From: JAMXLO01 sp963696645
Lineage (GTDB): Bacteria > Pseudomonadota > Alphaproteobacteria > Acetobacterales > Acetobacteraceae
NCBI GenBank assembly: GCA_963696645.1
Contig: CAVOKY010000005.1
Location: 1,364,001-1,428,000, forward strand
Reading direction: 5' to 3'
DNA length: 64,000 nucleotides
In this document: in pieces, positions 26,278 to 34,832 of the stretch
Layout: the number at the start of each line of letters is the position of its first letter
Position numbering within the stretch: position 1 is the stretch's first letter
The notes under the pieces: generated by a model
Told to the model about the DNA's origin: nothing
Database searches by the model: none
What the model saw: only the letters and a program-made list of their open reading frames with translations
Translations under genes and position numbers: made by a program

Positions 26278-29200
26278 ATGACCGTTCTGATACCGACGCC
26301 GACCATCAACCTTGCACTCGGCAGTGACAGTGGTGTTGTTGGCGACGATATCACGAACGGCACCAAACCGACACTCAGTGGCGTGGCGAATTCCGCCAGC
26401 ACGGTCCAGGTGCGGATCGATGGCAAGTTGGTGGGGACCGTGCCGGTCAATGCCAACGGGTCGTGGAGCTTCACACCGACCGCTGCCTTATCCAGCGGCA
26501 AGCACACAATGACAGCCGCCGCCGTCGATGCATCGGGAGCCACCTCTACGGCTTCCAGCCTCGCGCCGTTGATCGACACATCCTCGCCGAAGCCGACCAT
26601 TGGTCTGGCCGGCGCGACCGACAGCGGCGTGGTCGGCGACGACATCACCAACATTGCCAAACCAACACTTACCGGCGTGGCGGCAGCCGGCGCCAAGGTC
26701 AAGGTACTGATCGACGGGAAAATGGCCGGTACCGTAGTGGCCAATGCCGCCGGAGTATGGAACTTCACGCCGACCACTGCCTTGGCCAGCGGCAAGCATA
26801 CCGTCATGGCCACTGCGGCGGATGTCGCCGGCAACACCTCCGCGGCCGCGAGTTTGGCACTGGTCATCGACACATCCTCGCCGAAGCCGACCATCGGTCT
26901 GACCGCCGCGACCGACAGCGGTGTGGTTGGCGACGACATCACCAACGTTGCCAAACCAACACTTACCGGCGTGGCGGCAGCCGGCGCCAAGGTCAGGGTA
27001 TTGATCGACGGGAAAGTCGCCGGCACCGTACTGGCCAATGCCGCCGGAGTATGGAACTTCACGCCGACCACTGCCTTGGCCAGCGGCAAGCACGCCGTCA
27101 TGGCTACTGCGGTCGATGTGGCCGGCAACACCTCGGCGGCCGCGAGTTTGGCGCTGGTCGTCGACACATCTTCGCCTGAGCCGACCATCGGTTTGACCGC
27201 CGCGATCGATAGCGGTACGCTTGGAGATAACATAACAAACGTCGCCATGCCGACGTTCACTGGGGTGGCGGCGGCCGGGGCCAAGGTTACGGTCCAGATC
27301 GACGGCAAGACCGCTGGGAGTGGAGTGGTCAATGCCGCGGGTCAATGGAGTCTCACGCCGACAGCCGTGCTGTCGAGCGGCACGCACACCATCGCTGCCA
27401 CTGCCGTCGATGTTGCTGGCAACACGTCGCCTGTCGCGACGATGGCGTTGCAAATCGACACATCCTCACCGACGCCCACCATCCAGTTGGCGCCCGGCAG
27501 CGACAGCGGTGTCGCAGGCGACGACATCACCAACGTTACCGCCCCGACGTTCAAGGGCGCGGCGGAAGACGGCAGTACAATCAGCGTACAGATCGATGGC
27601 AAGCCCGCTGGCACCGTGCTGGCCAGTGCGGCCGGCGCGTGGAGCCTTACCCCGATTTCGGCCCTGGCTGATGGCAGCCACACCATCACGGCAACCGCAA
27701 GCGACGTCGCCGGCAACACCTCCAGCACCGCCAGCCTGGGTCTGCAAATCATGACGTCCGTTCCGACGCCGACCATCGGACTGACGGCCAAAAGCGACAG
27801 CGGTGTGATTGGCGATGGCATCACCAACAACACCGACCCGACCTTCGTCGGCGTGGCGGAAGTCGGCAGCGATGTCACCGTGCAGATCAACGGCAAGGCC
27901 GCGGGCACGGCGTTGGCCAGCGCCAACGGCGTTTGGACATTTACGCCGCCCGCCGCCCTTGCGCTCGGCAATTACACGATCACTGCAACCAGCGTTGATG
28001 CCGCCGGCAACACTTCCGCGGCAGCCAGTCTGGCGCTGCAGATCGTCACCGGCTCGTCGGGGTCGTCGGGGTCCGGGGGAACGACGCCACCGCCGCCGGT
28101 TATCCCGCCACTGCCGCCGGGTTCCCTGGTCTCGGCACCGAGCATCCCGCAGCCGACAGCGGCTGGCGACATCGTCGGTCTGGTGCTGCAGAACAACCAG
28201 TCCTCCGTTCTGGCGGCGCGCGAGATCACCTTTGGCCAGGAATTCGCTGCGGGTCAGGTGCTGCCCGGCACACAACTGGTAGCTGACATCAACGGGACGT
28301 TGATTCCTGTCCAGATGGACATCAAAACGACCAACTCCGACGGATCGGTGGCAATGGCGGTGCTGACGATGCAGCAACCGGCATTGGCCGCGAACAGTTC
28401 CGTCGATGTCCTGCTGCAGTCGGGAACACATTCAGCCGGCCCGGCGGTGAGTCTTTCGGCCCTGACCAGCGGCGGCTATAATTTCACCGTCGGTCTGACA
28501 CTGCACAATGCTGACGGGACGACCACGCCTTTCAATATCAACGTTGGACAGGCGTTGGGCGCTGCACTGAAAGCGGGCACGGCGTCATATTGGCTGCAAG
28601 GACCGCAGGCGACCGAGGCGCGCATTGACGTGCCCATCAGTGGCTCACTGCACATCACATTCGATATCACCGCATATGCCGACGGCACGACGTCAACCGA
28701 CGTGGAGTTCAACAATGATCTCACCATGACGGCGAGCGGCGGCGCGGTCACTTACGACGCCACCATCAGCCAGAACGGTGCCGTGGTGTTTTCGCAGGCG
28801 AACATCACGCAGTATCAGTATCAGACCTGGGACCAGCAGATCTGGAGCAACGGCGCACCGCAGGTGAATGTTCAGCACGATGTGCAGGCGCTGGAGAAGA
28901 CTGGCGACATCCAGAACTATGACCTGACCACTGGCGTTGCCGCGTCGGTGGTCAACCATGAAGCGACTGCGATGACTGGGGCGGGCTTCGGCATACTCGG
29001 CAACGCCGGGATCACCGAATACATGCCGATGACCGGCGGGCGAGCAGATATCGGCACCACGACCCAGGCCAATGCGGTCTGGCTGCTGACCCAGAACCAG
29101 ACTGCAGAGCAATACGCACTGGCGCAGGCGAATGCAGCCGGAAGCGTTCCCTGGCACTTTTTCGATCCGACAACCGGCACCTACATCAATGTTGCCAACT

Positions 29201-30126
29201 ATCCCAAGCTTTGGACGGCTTCCGACGCAGTTCGCCTCGGGTATACGGCACTTACCCAATTGATGCCCTCCCCCACACAGACCGGTTGGACGCCCAACTC
29301 GGCCCATGAACCCGACCTCGACTACGTCGCCTACCTTATGACCGGGAACCGCTACTATCTGGACCAGCTCAATGCGGAGGCGGCCTATGACGTCATCAGC
29401 ACGACACCGAATCCCCGCCAGCAGGGACAAGGTATCGTCGCCGACGGGGTCGATCAGGTTCGCGCCCAGGCGTGGAATCTGCGCGAAATAGTGGAAGCTG
29501 CTTCCGCCAACCCGGTTGGATCTGCAGAAAAGGTCTATTTCACTAACATTATGAATGCGAATTTCACGTTCCTGCTGAGCGAGGCAACCTCCGCCAATCA
29601 GGGCAGGCGAGCGGCTGGATACCGGGCAACGCCAACGGGTCCGGCTTGGTTGATCCCTGGATGCAGGATTATTTCGCGACAACCGTGGTTCTGGCGGCAG
29701 AGCAGGGCGTCACCGCTGCCAAGCAACTGCTGCTCTGGGAGACCAACTATCTTGCCGGACAATTCCTGGCCGCAGCCCAGGGTTTCGACCCGCATCTTGG
29801 CATCGGCTACCAATTGTTCATGTACTACCCTGGACAAAGCGAAAGCGACGCCTATCAGACCTGGGCGCAGATCGAGACGGTCACGCTGGCGCAGGGCAAT
29901 GCCGTCAACGTGTCGGCGGATGGCTCGAGCTGGACCGGCTCGGACGGCACTTACGCTTCGCTGGCGCGGGCCTCGCTTGCCGGCGACATCACCGTCACCG
30001 GATCTCCTGAGGCGATGGATGCATACGGCTGGATCACGGCCTACGCAACTCAGGCAGGGACTGCCTTCCAGCAGCTCGCTCCGGCGAACGATATTGCCCC
30101 ACGCCTGCCAGACGGGCAGCTTCTGA
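26278..30126 (+). CDS. Large Ig-like repeat exoprotein with lyase-like region, N-terminal part (frameshifted)
   Basis: Open frame of 1282 codons, of which about the first 1108 are genuine. Residues 6-593 are six bacterial Ig-like repeats of 98 residues. A proline/glycine linker (PPPPVIPPLPPG) follows, then a region (from about residue 640) with AREITFGQEF and SDGSVAMAVLTMQ that resembles the N-terminal beta-barrel of exo-rhamnogalacturonan-lyase-like proteins, followed by an alpha-helical part. There is no Sec signal, which with the RTX tail encoded downstream fits type I secretion. Near 29601 a one-base loss in a G-run switches the frame. Codons after that are out-of-frame and Arg/Pro-rich. 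Probable role: surface or secreted polysaccharide-acting protein (inference). Confidence 0.85.
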   Translation: MTVLIPTPTINLALGSDSGVVGDDITNGTKPTLSGVANSASTVQVRIDGKLVGTVPVNANGSWSFTPTAALSSGKHTMTAAAVDASGATSTASSLAPLIDTSSPKPTIGLAGATDSGVVGDDITNIAKPTLTGVAAAGAKVKVLIDGKMAGTVVANAAGVWNFTPTTALASGKHTVMATAADVAGNTSAAASLALVIDTSSPKPTIGLTAATDSGVVGDDITNVAKPTLTGVAAAGAKVRVLIDGKVAGTVLANAAGVWNFTPTTALASGKHAVMATAVDVAGNTSAAASLALVVDTSSPEPTIGLTAAIDSGTLGDNITNVAMPTFTGVAAAGAKVTVQIDGKTAGSGVVNAAGQWSLTPTAVLSSGTHTIAATAVDVAGNTSPVATMALQIDTSSPTPTIQLAPGSDSGVAGDDITNVTAPTFKGAAEDGSTISVQIDGKPAGTVLASAAGAWSLTPISALADGSHTITATASDVAGNTSSTASLGLQIMTSVPTPTIGLTAKSDSGVIGDGITNNTDPTFVGVAEVGSDVTVQINGKAAGTALASANGVWTFTPPAALALGNYTITATSVDAAGNTSAAASLALQIVTGSSGSSGSGGTTPPPPVIPPLPPGSLVSAPSIPQPTAAGDIVGLVLQNNQSSVLAAREITFGQEFAAGQVLPGTQLVADINGTLIPVQMDIKTTNSDGSVAMAVLTMQQPALAANSSVDVLLQSGTHSAGPAVSLSALTSGGYNFTVGLTLHNADGTTTPFNINVGQALGAALKAGTASYWLQGPQATEARIDVPISGSLHITFDITAYADGTTSTDVEFNNDLTMTASGGAVTYDATISQNGAVVFSQANITQYQYQTWDQQIWSNGAPQVNVQHDVQALEKTGDIQNYDLTTGVAASVVNHEATAMTGAGFGILGNAGITEYMPMTGGRADIGTTTQANAVWLLTQNQTAEQYALAQANAAGSVPWHFFDPTTGTYINVANYPKLWTASDAVRLGYTALTQLMPSPTQTGWTPNSAHEPDLDYVAYLMTGNRYYLDQLNAEAAYDVISTTPNPRQQGQGIVADGVDQVRAQAWNLREIVEAASANPVGSAEKVYFTNIMNANFTFLLSEATSANQGRRAAGYRATPTGPAWLIPGCRIISRQPWFWRQSRASPLPSNCCSGRPTILPDNSWPQPRVSTRILASATNCSCTTLDKAKATPIRPGRRSRRSRWRRAMPSTCRRMARAGPARTALTLRWRGPRLPATSPSPDLLRRWMHTAGSRPTQLRQGLPSSSSLRRTILPHACQTGSF
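26293..28056 (+). repeat. Six tandem 294-bp units encoding Ig-like domains
   Basis: Units begin at 26293, 26587, 26881, 27175, 27469 and 27763, each exactly 294 bases (98 codons). Each unit opens with P-x-PTI-x-L, has DSG-x-x-GDDITN and IDGK-x-AGT, and ends in VAGNTS-x-AASL-x-L-x-IDTS. Units 2 and 3 are almost identical at DNA level over their whole length, so they arose by recent duplication; the outer units are more diverged. Confidence 0.93.
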
Positions 30127-30626
30127 CGGCGACCAACGTTATCGTGTCGGACGATACGATCGCGGCGAATATTCACGGCACCAACGCCGATCAGATGATC
30201 TACGAGACCGGCCCTGGCAATGTGACGATCACCGGCGGGACCGGCATCAACCTGCTGTTCGCCGGCTCCGGCAGCGATACGCTGATCGGTGGACCGAACA
30301 ACGACTATCTGTTTGGTGGCAGCGGTTCGGACGTATTATCGGCGGGCGCAGGCACGAATTACATGCAGCCTGGCACCGGCGCGGCAACTCTGCTGCTGGC
30401 CGCAACGGACGCGGCGCATGATCTGATCGCCGACTTCAAGATCGGCATCGATCACCTGGCTGTCACTGACCTTGCGGGTAATCCGGCAACCGCAGCGGAG
30501 ATCAGCGCGATGATCGCAGGTGCGACCACAAATGCCTCGGGAGCTGCGGTGCTGCATCTGTCGGCGAGCCATGACGTGACGATGCAAGGTATAGCCACCG
30601 GCCAACTGACGCCGGCACTGTTCTAG
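29646..30626 (+). CDS. C-terminal part of the exoprotein, with RTX repeats (after frameshift)
   Basis: Continuation of the same protein in another frame. The real join is near 29603 (reading ...GWIPGNANGSGLVDPWMQDYFATT), so the ATG at 29646 is only the first in-frame Met. About the first 150 residues complete the helical catalytic-like region. Residues near 195-240 are glycine/aspartate nonapeptide repeats (GGTGINLLFAGSGSDTLIGG, YLFGGSGSDVLSAG) that bind calcium in RTX proteins. The remaining tail (DLIADFKIGIDHLAVTDL) matches the usual type I secretion end. No type I exporter gene is nearby. Confidence 0.8.
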   Translation: MVDPWMQDYFATTVVLAAEQGVTAAKQLLLWETNYLAGQFLAAAQGFDPHLGIGYQLFMYYPGQSESDAYQTWAQIETVTLAQGNAVNVSADGSSWTGSDGTYASLARASLAGDITVTGSPEAMDAYGWITAYATQAGTAFQQLAPANDIAPRLPDGQLLTATNVIVSDDTIAANIHGTNADQMIYETGPGNVTITGGTGINLLFAGSGSDTLIGGPNNDYLFGGSGSDVLSAGAGTNYMQPGTGAATLLLAATDAAHDLIADFKIGIDHLAVTDLAGNPATAAEISAMIAGATTNASGAAVLHLSASHDVTMQGIATGQLTPALF

Positions 30627-30675
30627 CCGAGCCATATCACTTGCGCGTCGGAGCAAATTCGCATTCAGTGGGGAC

Positions 30676-31149
30676 ATGGCACCGGATCGTTTTGTCGTCA
30701 GGCCGATCGGCTTCGTGTCAACGCCGTTCCACGGGCTCGGCGAATGCCCGAGGAACGGCAGACAGCCTGATCCTCCGCCGCTATGCCACGTACACGTGCA
30801 TCAGCAATTTGTGTCCGGACTGCGGAGCATCGAAGGATTCTCGCATCTGATCCTGCTTTACTGGATGCAGGAGGTGCAACGGCCGGAACTGACGTTTACC
30901 CCGCCGTTCGACGGCGAGCCACGCGGCGTATTCGCGACGCGTGCACCTTGGCGGCCCAATCCGATCGGTCTGTCGGTCGTTGCCTTCGAGGGGTTCGAGG
31001 CGCCCGATACGCTGAAGGTGCGCTACCTCGACTGCCTCGATGGCACTCCATTGATCGACATTAAACCGTACCTGCCGACGACGGATTCCGAGCCAACCGC
31101 CGGCATGGGCTGGCTCGAAGCGCACGCGACGAGACGGCTGGCTCCCTAG
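30676..31149 (+). CDS. trmO: tRNA (N6-threonylcarbamoyladenosine(37)-N6)-methyltransferase TrmO
   Basis: SAM-dependent methyltransferase of 157 residues that methylates t6A37 in threonine tRNAs. Seen: RPIGFVSTPF at the N-terminus, GFSHLILLYWM, and the signature GVFATRAPWRPNPIGLSVV, followed by LDCLDGTPLIDIKPYLP, all diagnostic of the TsaA/VirR class (single-stranded beta-barrel fold). The window also encodes MtaB, which modifies the same nucleoside family, at 59564. Downstream a small frame overlaps its stop. Confidence 0.95.
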   Translation: MAPDRFVVRPIGFVSTPFHGLGECPRNGRQPDPPPLCHVHVHQQFVSGLRSIEGFSHLILLYWMQEVQRPELTFTPPFDGEPRGVFATRAPWRPNPIGLSVVAFEGFEAPDTLKVRYLDCLDGTPLIDIKPYLPTTDSEPTAGMGWLEAHATRRLAP

Positions 31150-31316
31150 TGGGCGCCGCCTCCACGCTGCCGTTCATCGTGCACAGCGTCGAGGGCACCC
31201 CGAATGGCCACACGCTGCATCGAGACTTCGAGGCCAATGCAGAGATCGCGCGGGTGATCGAAAGGCTCTTGCAACGCCACGGCCATCAGTCGGTCACGCG
31301 TCTGCAAGCGGCGTGA
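31149..31316 (+). CDS. Possible small protein coupled to trmO
   Basis: A 55-codon frame with GTG start whose first base is the last base of the trmO stop codon. The product (GAASTLPFIVHSVEGTPNG near the N-terminus, then an amphipathic helix EIARVIERLLQRHG) has balanced composition, and the frame fills the gap to the convergent CaiB gene exactly. No family was recognised. It may be a real small gene or chance; there is no ribosome site of its own. Confidence 0.4.
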   Translation: MGAASTLPFIVHSVEGTPNGHTLHRDFEANAEIARVIERLLQRHGHQSVTRLQAA

Positions 31317-31319
31317 TCG

Positions 31320-32504
31320 TCAGATTACTCCCGTCGCACGCAAGGACGTGATGCGGTCCGCGTCGTAGCCGAGTTCGCCCAACACCTCATCGGTGTCCGC
31401 GCCAAGCGCAGGCGCTGCTTCACGCGGCATCGCATCGCCTGGGAATCTGAATGCTGGGGGCAACATGCGGAATTCGCCATGCGGATGCGCGTACGACCAT
31501 ACGCGATCCTCTTCAGTGACGAAGTCGGAGGTCAGTGCGCGGGCGATATCATGCACCGGCGCCGCGGGGACTGCTCCGGCGAAATGCTCCAGCCACGCGT
31601 CGGTTCTGCGCGTCGACAACGCTGCATCCAACATCGATGTCAGTTCGGCGCGATTTGCCAACCGCGCCTTGAAGGTTGCAAACCGTGGATCGTCCGACCA
31701 GTCCGGCCGTCCAAGTTTCTCGCACAGCACGGGCCAGAATTTCTGCTTGTTGCACATGATAAAAATCCAGCCGTCCGCGGTACGGTAGAGCTGGCTTGGC
31801 GTCAGGGACGGATGTGCGCTGCGGGGTTCGCGTCCCTGCGCATGTCCGCCATTGAGGAACCATGCCGCCAGGTAGTTCAGGTTGGACAGCGCGGTGTCGA
31901 ACAGGCTGACATCCACGTCGCGGCCCACACCGGTCGCGCGCGCCGCGACGATGCCGCCAAGCAGCGCTGTCGCCGCGTAGACGCCGGCCATCATGTCGAC
32001 GATGGAAAGTCCGAAGCGTGCCGGCGGTTGATCAGGCTCGCCGGTCAGTGACAGGTAGCCGGCCTCGGCCTGCATCAGGTAGTCGTAGCCCGGCCATGCA
32101 GCGCGGCTGCCTTCGCGCCCGTACGCCGACAGGTGCGCACAGACGATGCGCGGATTGGCCGACTTCAGTTGATCGTAGGTGACGCCCAGACGGGGTGGCT
32201 GATCGCCACGCAGATTGTCCAGCACGGCATCGGCCGTTGCTGCCAGATCGCGCAAGACGCGCTGACCCTCCGGTGCGCGCAGGTTCAGCGTGACCGAACG
32301 CTTGTTGCGATTGAACGCCTGGAAGAAATGGCTGTCGTGCTCGCCGAGAAAATACGGCCCGACGGAGCGGCTGACATCGCCGCCGTCCCTGGGGTTCTCG
32401 ATCTTGATCACCTCGGCGCCCATGTCGGCAAGTTGCATGGAACCGAACGGTCCCGCGCCGTATTGTTCCACTGCCAGGATGCGAACGCCTGCGAGCGGCA
32501 GCAT
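31320..32504 (-). CDS. CaiB/BaiF family (type III) CoA-transferase
   Basis: Transferase of 394 residues that moves CoA between carboxylic acids. ATG 32504 overlaps the stop of the acyl-CoA dehydrogenase gene by one base. Seen: the N-terminal GVRILAVEQYGAGPFGSMQLADMGAEVIKIENP (family hallmark), FQAFNRNKRSVTLNL, the catalytic aspartate region MQAEAGYLSLTGEPD with SIVDMMAGVYAATALLGGI, and a C-terminal region with FVTEEDRVWSYAHP. It forms a unit with the upstream dehydrogenase. The acid activated is not known. Confidence 0.94.
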   Translation of the reverse strand: MLPLAGVRILAVEQYGAGPFGSMQLADMGAEVIKIENPRDGGDVSRSVGPYFLGEHDSHFFQAFNRNKRSVTLNLRAPEGQRVLRDLAATADAVLDNLRGDQPPRLGVTYDQLKSANPRIVCAHLSAYGREGSRAAWPGYDYLMQAEAGYLSLTGEPDQPPARFGLSIVDMMAGVYAATALLGGIVAARATGVGRDVDVSLFDTALSNLNYLAAWFLNGGHAQGREPRSAHPSLTPSQLYRTADGWIFIMCNKQKFWPVLCEKLGRPDWSDDPRFATFKARLANRAELTSMLDAALSTRRTDAWLEHFAGAVPAAPVHDIARALTSDFVTEEDRVWSYAHPHGEFRMLPPAFRFPGDAMPREAAPALGADTDEVLGELGYDADRITSLRATGVI

Positions 32505-33640
32505 CAAACGGGATTCCGCGCGACGAGCTGTCGTGCGATGATGATGCGCTGCAGCTCGTTGGTGCCTTCGCCGATCACCAGCAGGGGGGCATCGCGATAC
32601 AGCCGCTCGACGGGGAATTCGGTCGAGTAGCCGTAGCCGCCGTGTACCCGCATCGCCTCGGTGGCGTTCTCCAGGGCTGCCTCGGTGGCGAACAGCTTGG
32701 CCATGCCGGCCTCCATGTCACAGCGATCGCCACGATCGTACATCTCGGCGGCGCGGCGGGTCAGCAGACGGGCTGCCTCGGTGCGCGTCGCCATGTCGGC
32801 CAGCTTCAACTGAATCGCCTGATGCTGTGCGATCGGCTTGCCGAACGTCTTCCGGATTTGGGCATAGCGCAGCGATTCATCCAAAGCCGCTTGTGCAATA
32901 CCAACACCACGCGCTGCCACATTGATTCGGCCAAGCTGCAGTCCCGACAGCGCATGCTTCAGACCCAGACCTTCCACGCCGCCGATCAGCCGATTTGCCG
33001 GCACGCGGTAGTCCTGAAACACCAGTTCGGCGCTGTCGATACCCCTGTAGCCAAGTTTTTCCAGCTTGCGGCTCACCGTGAACCCCGGACCCTTCTGCGC
33101 CAGGAACATGCTCATGCCGCGATGCCGCGGCTCGGCGTGCAGGTCGGTCTTCACCAGCAGCGCGAAGCAGGAGCCGTGGATGCCATTGCTGATCCAGGTC
33201 TTGGTGCCGTTCACTACGTAGTGGTCGCCGTCGCGCCGCGCGGTGCAGCGGATCGCCTGCAAATCGGTGCCGCAATCCGGTTCGGTCAGCGCGAGGCCGC
33301 CGCGCAGTTCGCCTGACGCAAAGCGCGGCAGGAATTCACGCTTCTGCGCCTCGGTACCGTTGCGCTGGACGATCGCCGCCATGATCAGGTGCGAGTTGAA
33401 GATTCCGGTCACCGACATCCAGACGCGCGCGATGCGCTCGACGATGTCGGCATAGGTTGTGCAGGGCAGGCCAAGGCCGCCATACGCTGCACCGATCATG
33501 GAGCCGAACAGCCCGAGTTCGCGCATCCTGGCGACGATGTCCTCGGGATAGATGTCATCGTGTTCCAGCCTGTGCACGTGCGGTGCGACGTCGCGGGCCA
33601 GGAAAGCGTCGATCGCATCGAGGATCAGGGTATCTGTCAT
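32504..33640 (-). CDS. Acyl-CoA dehydrogenase
   Basis: FAD enzyme of 378 residues introducing a 2,3-double bond into an acyl-CoA. Seen: ALTEPDCGTDLQAI (flavin-binding loop), GTKTWISNG, GRINVAARGVGIAQAALDESLRYAQIRKTFGKPIAQHQAIQLKLADM, and a C-terminal MRVHGGYGYSTEFPVERLYRDAPLLVIGEGTNELQRIIIARQL. The glutamate of EGTNE is at the position of the catalytic base in short-chain members. First gene of the minus-strand pair with the CaiB transferase; divergent from the MaoC gene with 56 bases between starts. Confidence 0.95.
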   Translation of the reverse strand: MTDTLILDAIDAFLARDVAPHVHRLEHDDIYPEDIVARMRELGLFGSMIGAAYGGLGLPCTTYADIVERIARVWMSVTGIFNSHLIMAAIVQRNGTEAQKREFLPRFASGELRGGLALTEPDCGTDLQAIRCTARRDGDHYVVNGTKTWISNGIHGSCFALLVKTDLHAEPRHRGMSMFLAQKGPGFTVSRKLEKLGYRGIDSAELVFQDYRVPANRLIGGVEGLGLKHALSGLQLGRINVAARGVGIAQAALDESLRYAQIRKTFGKPIAQHQAIQLKLADMATRTEAARLLTRRAAEMYDRGDRCDMEAGMAKLFATEAALENATEAMRVHGGYGYSTEFPVERLYRDAPLLVIGEGTNELQRIIIARQLVARNPV

Positions 33641-33696
33641 GCCGGCAGTATGCGGCGCTAGGCTGGTCCGGACAACGCATCACACGGGGACACGCC

Positions 33697-34671
33697 ATGT
33701 TCACCGCCTACCACCGCATCGGCGAGCGCCGCTATCAGGAGCGCCACGGTCTCGACTTCGAGGATTTCGCGGTCGGCCAGCGCTTTCGTCACCGGCCGGG
33801 GATTACGCTCTCACAGCAGGACAATGCGGACGAGGCGCTGGATACATTGAACGGCGCGATGCTGCATTATGACGCGCATTACGCCGCGGCGACAGCCTGG
33901 CAGCGCCCGCTCATGGTCAGCACGCTGACGTTGCAGCGGCTGGTGGGCATGACGAGCAAGACGTACGGCCGGCGGCGGGCGATTCTCGGCTTCGACGACA
34001 TCACGATGAACGGCCCGTTGTTCGGCGGCGACACGCTGTATGCCGAATCGGAAATTCGCGATGTCGATGTGGCGGCGGGGTCGGTCGGCACGCTGATCCG
34101 TGGGCACAAGGCGGATGGCACCGAGGTCGCGCGCATCACCTGCCGCATGGCGATCGCGCCGCGTGACGGCACCGGTGATCCAGCGCAAGAGGAACGATTC
34201 GCATCATACCATGAAGCGGAGGATGGCGCGCTGGTCGAGCAGGTGGGACTGTGGTTCGAGGACTGTGTCGCCGGCGAGAGCTTCGTGCACGCGCCACGCC
34301 GCAGGTTTTATCCGGAAGAGTTGATGGTGCATGCCTGGCGATCGCTGGATCTGGTGCAGCAGCGGCATGTGCCGGAGACGCTTGTGGTTGCCGCGGCGAC
34401 CGCGCTCACCACGCGCACGTTTGGTCGTGTGGTTGCAAATCTCGGCTGGCACGACGTGCAACTGCCCAGCCCGGTTTCGACTGGCGATACGATCGAGGTG
34501 GAATCCACCATTCTGGAAACCCGCGCGTCCCGCTCGCGTCCCGGCGAGGGTATCGTTTCGGTGGAAACGCGCGCGCGCAATCAGCACGGGGTCGAAGTGC
34601 TGTCTTATCGCCGTACATTGTTGGTTTATCGACGCGGGGCGAAAGCACTGTACGCAAAGGTTGGCTATTAG
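33697..34671 (+). CDS. MaoC-type double-hotdog acyl-CoA hydratase (mesaconyl/itaconyl-CoA hydratase-like)
   Basis: Hydratase of 324 residues built from two MaoC-like hotdog halves: residues about 18-150 (GLDFEDFAVGQRFRHRPGITLSQQDN) and 180-310 (GLWFEDCVAGESFVHAPRRRFYPEELMVHAW). The ATG at 33697 follows GGGGA. The layout and length resemble mesaconyl-CoA hydratase. With the CaiB transferase, the acyl-CoA dehydrogenase and the aldolase-family gene, it suggests a pathway for a branched C5 dicarboxylate or similar acid (inference). Confidence 0.87.
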   Translation: MFTAYHRIGERRYQERHGLDFEDFAVGQRFRHRPGITLSQQDNADEALDTLNGAMLHYDAHYAAATAWQRPLMVSTLTLQRLVGMTSKTYGRRRAILGFDDITMNGPLFGGDTLYAESEIRDVDVAAGSVGTLIRGHKADGTEVARITCRMAIAPRDGTGDPAQEERFASYHEAEDGALVEQVGLWFEDCVAGESFVHAPRRRFYPEELMVHAWRSLDLVQQRHVPETLVVAAATALTTRTFGRVVANLGWHDVQLPSPVSTGDTIEVESTILETRASRSRPGEGIVSVETRARNQHGVEVLSYRRTLLVYRRGAKALYAKVGY

Positions 34672-34695
34672 TGAAGTGATCCATAATCGAAGCAA

Positions 34696-34809
34696 GTTCT
34701 TTTTTGAAAAAAAGAACCAAAAAACTTTCGATCACTCAAGTCTGTTGCCTTGAACAAACACGGTGGCCGATGAACAAGAGTTTTTTGCTTCTTTTTTGCA
34801 AAAAAGAAG
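34696..34809. terminator. AT-rich twin palindromes between convergent genes (probable bidirectional terminator)
   Basis: Two 22-base palindromes: GTTCTTTTTT/AAAAAAGAAC (34696-34717) and CTTCTTTTTT/AAAAAAGAAG (34788-34809), spaced by about 70 bases. A further pair of matching T/A runs lies just inside them (CCAAAAAACTTT and GAGTTTTTTGC). Each hairpin carries T-runs for either direction, and the element lies between the ends of the converging MaoC and aldolase genes. Composition contrasts strongly with the GC-rich surroundings. Confidence 0.65.
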
Positions 34810-34832
34810 TGCTTGCCTTTCATTCCATCCCG

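Noticed and set aside
26016..26327. Short plus-strand frame upstream of the exoprotein
   Set aside because: No domain and no ribosome site, and it overlaps the well-supported start of the exoprotein gene.
26136..27332. A 398-codon minus-strand frame opposite the Ig-like repeats
   Set aside because: Its periodic Val/Pro/Ala-rich product simply reflects the 294-base DNA repeats of the plus-strand gene.
26293..28056. Regularly spaced repeats as a possible CRISPR-like array
   Set aside because: Units are 294 bases, contiguous, in frame and encode Ig-like domains; there are no short direct repeats with unique spacers.
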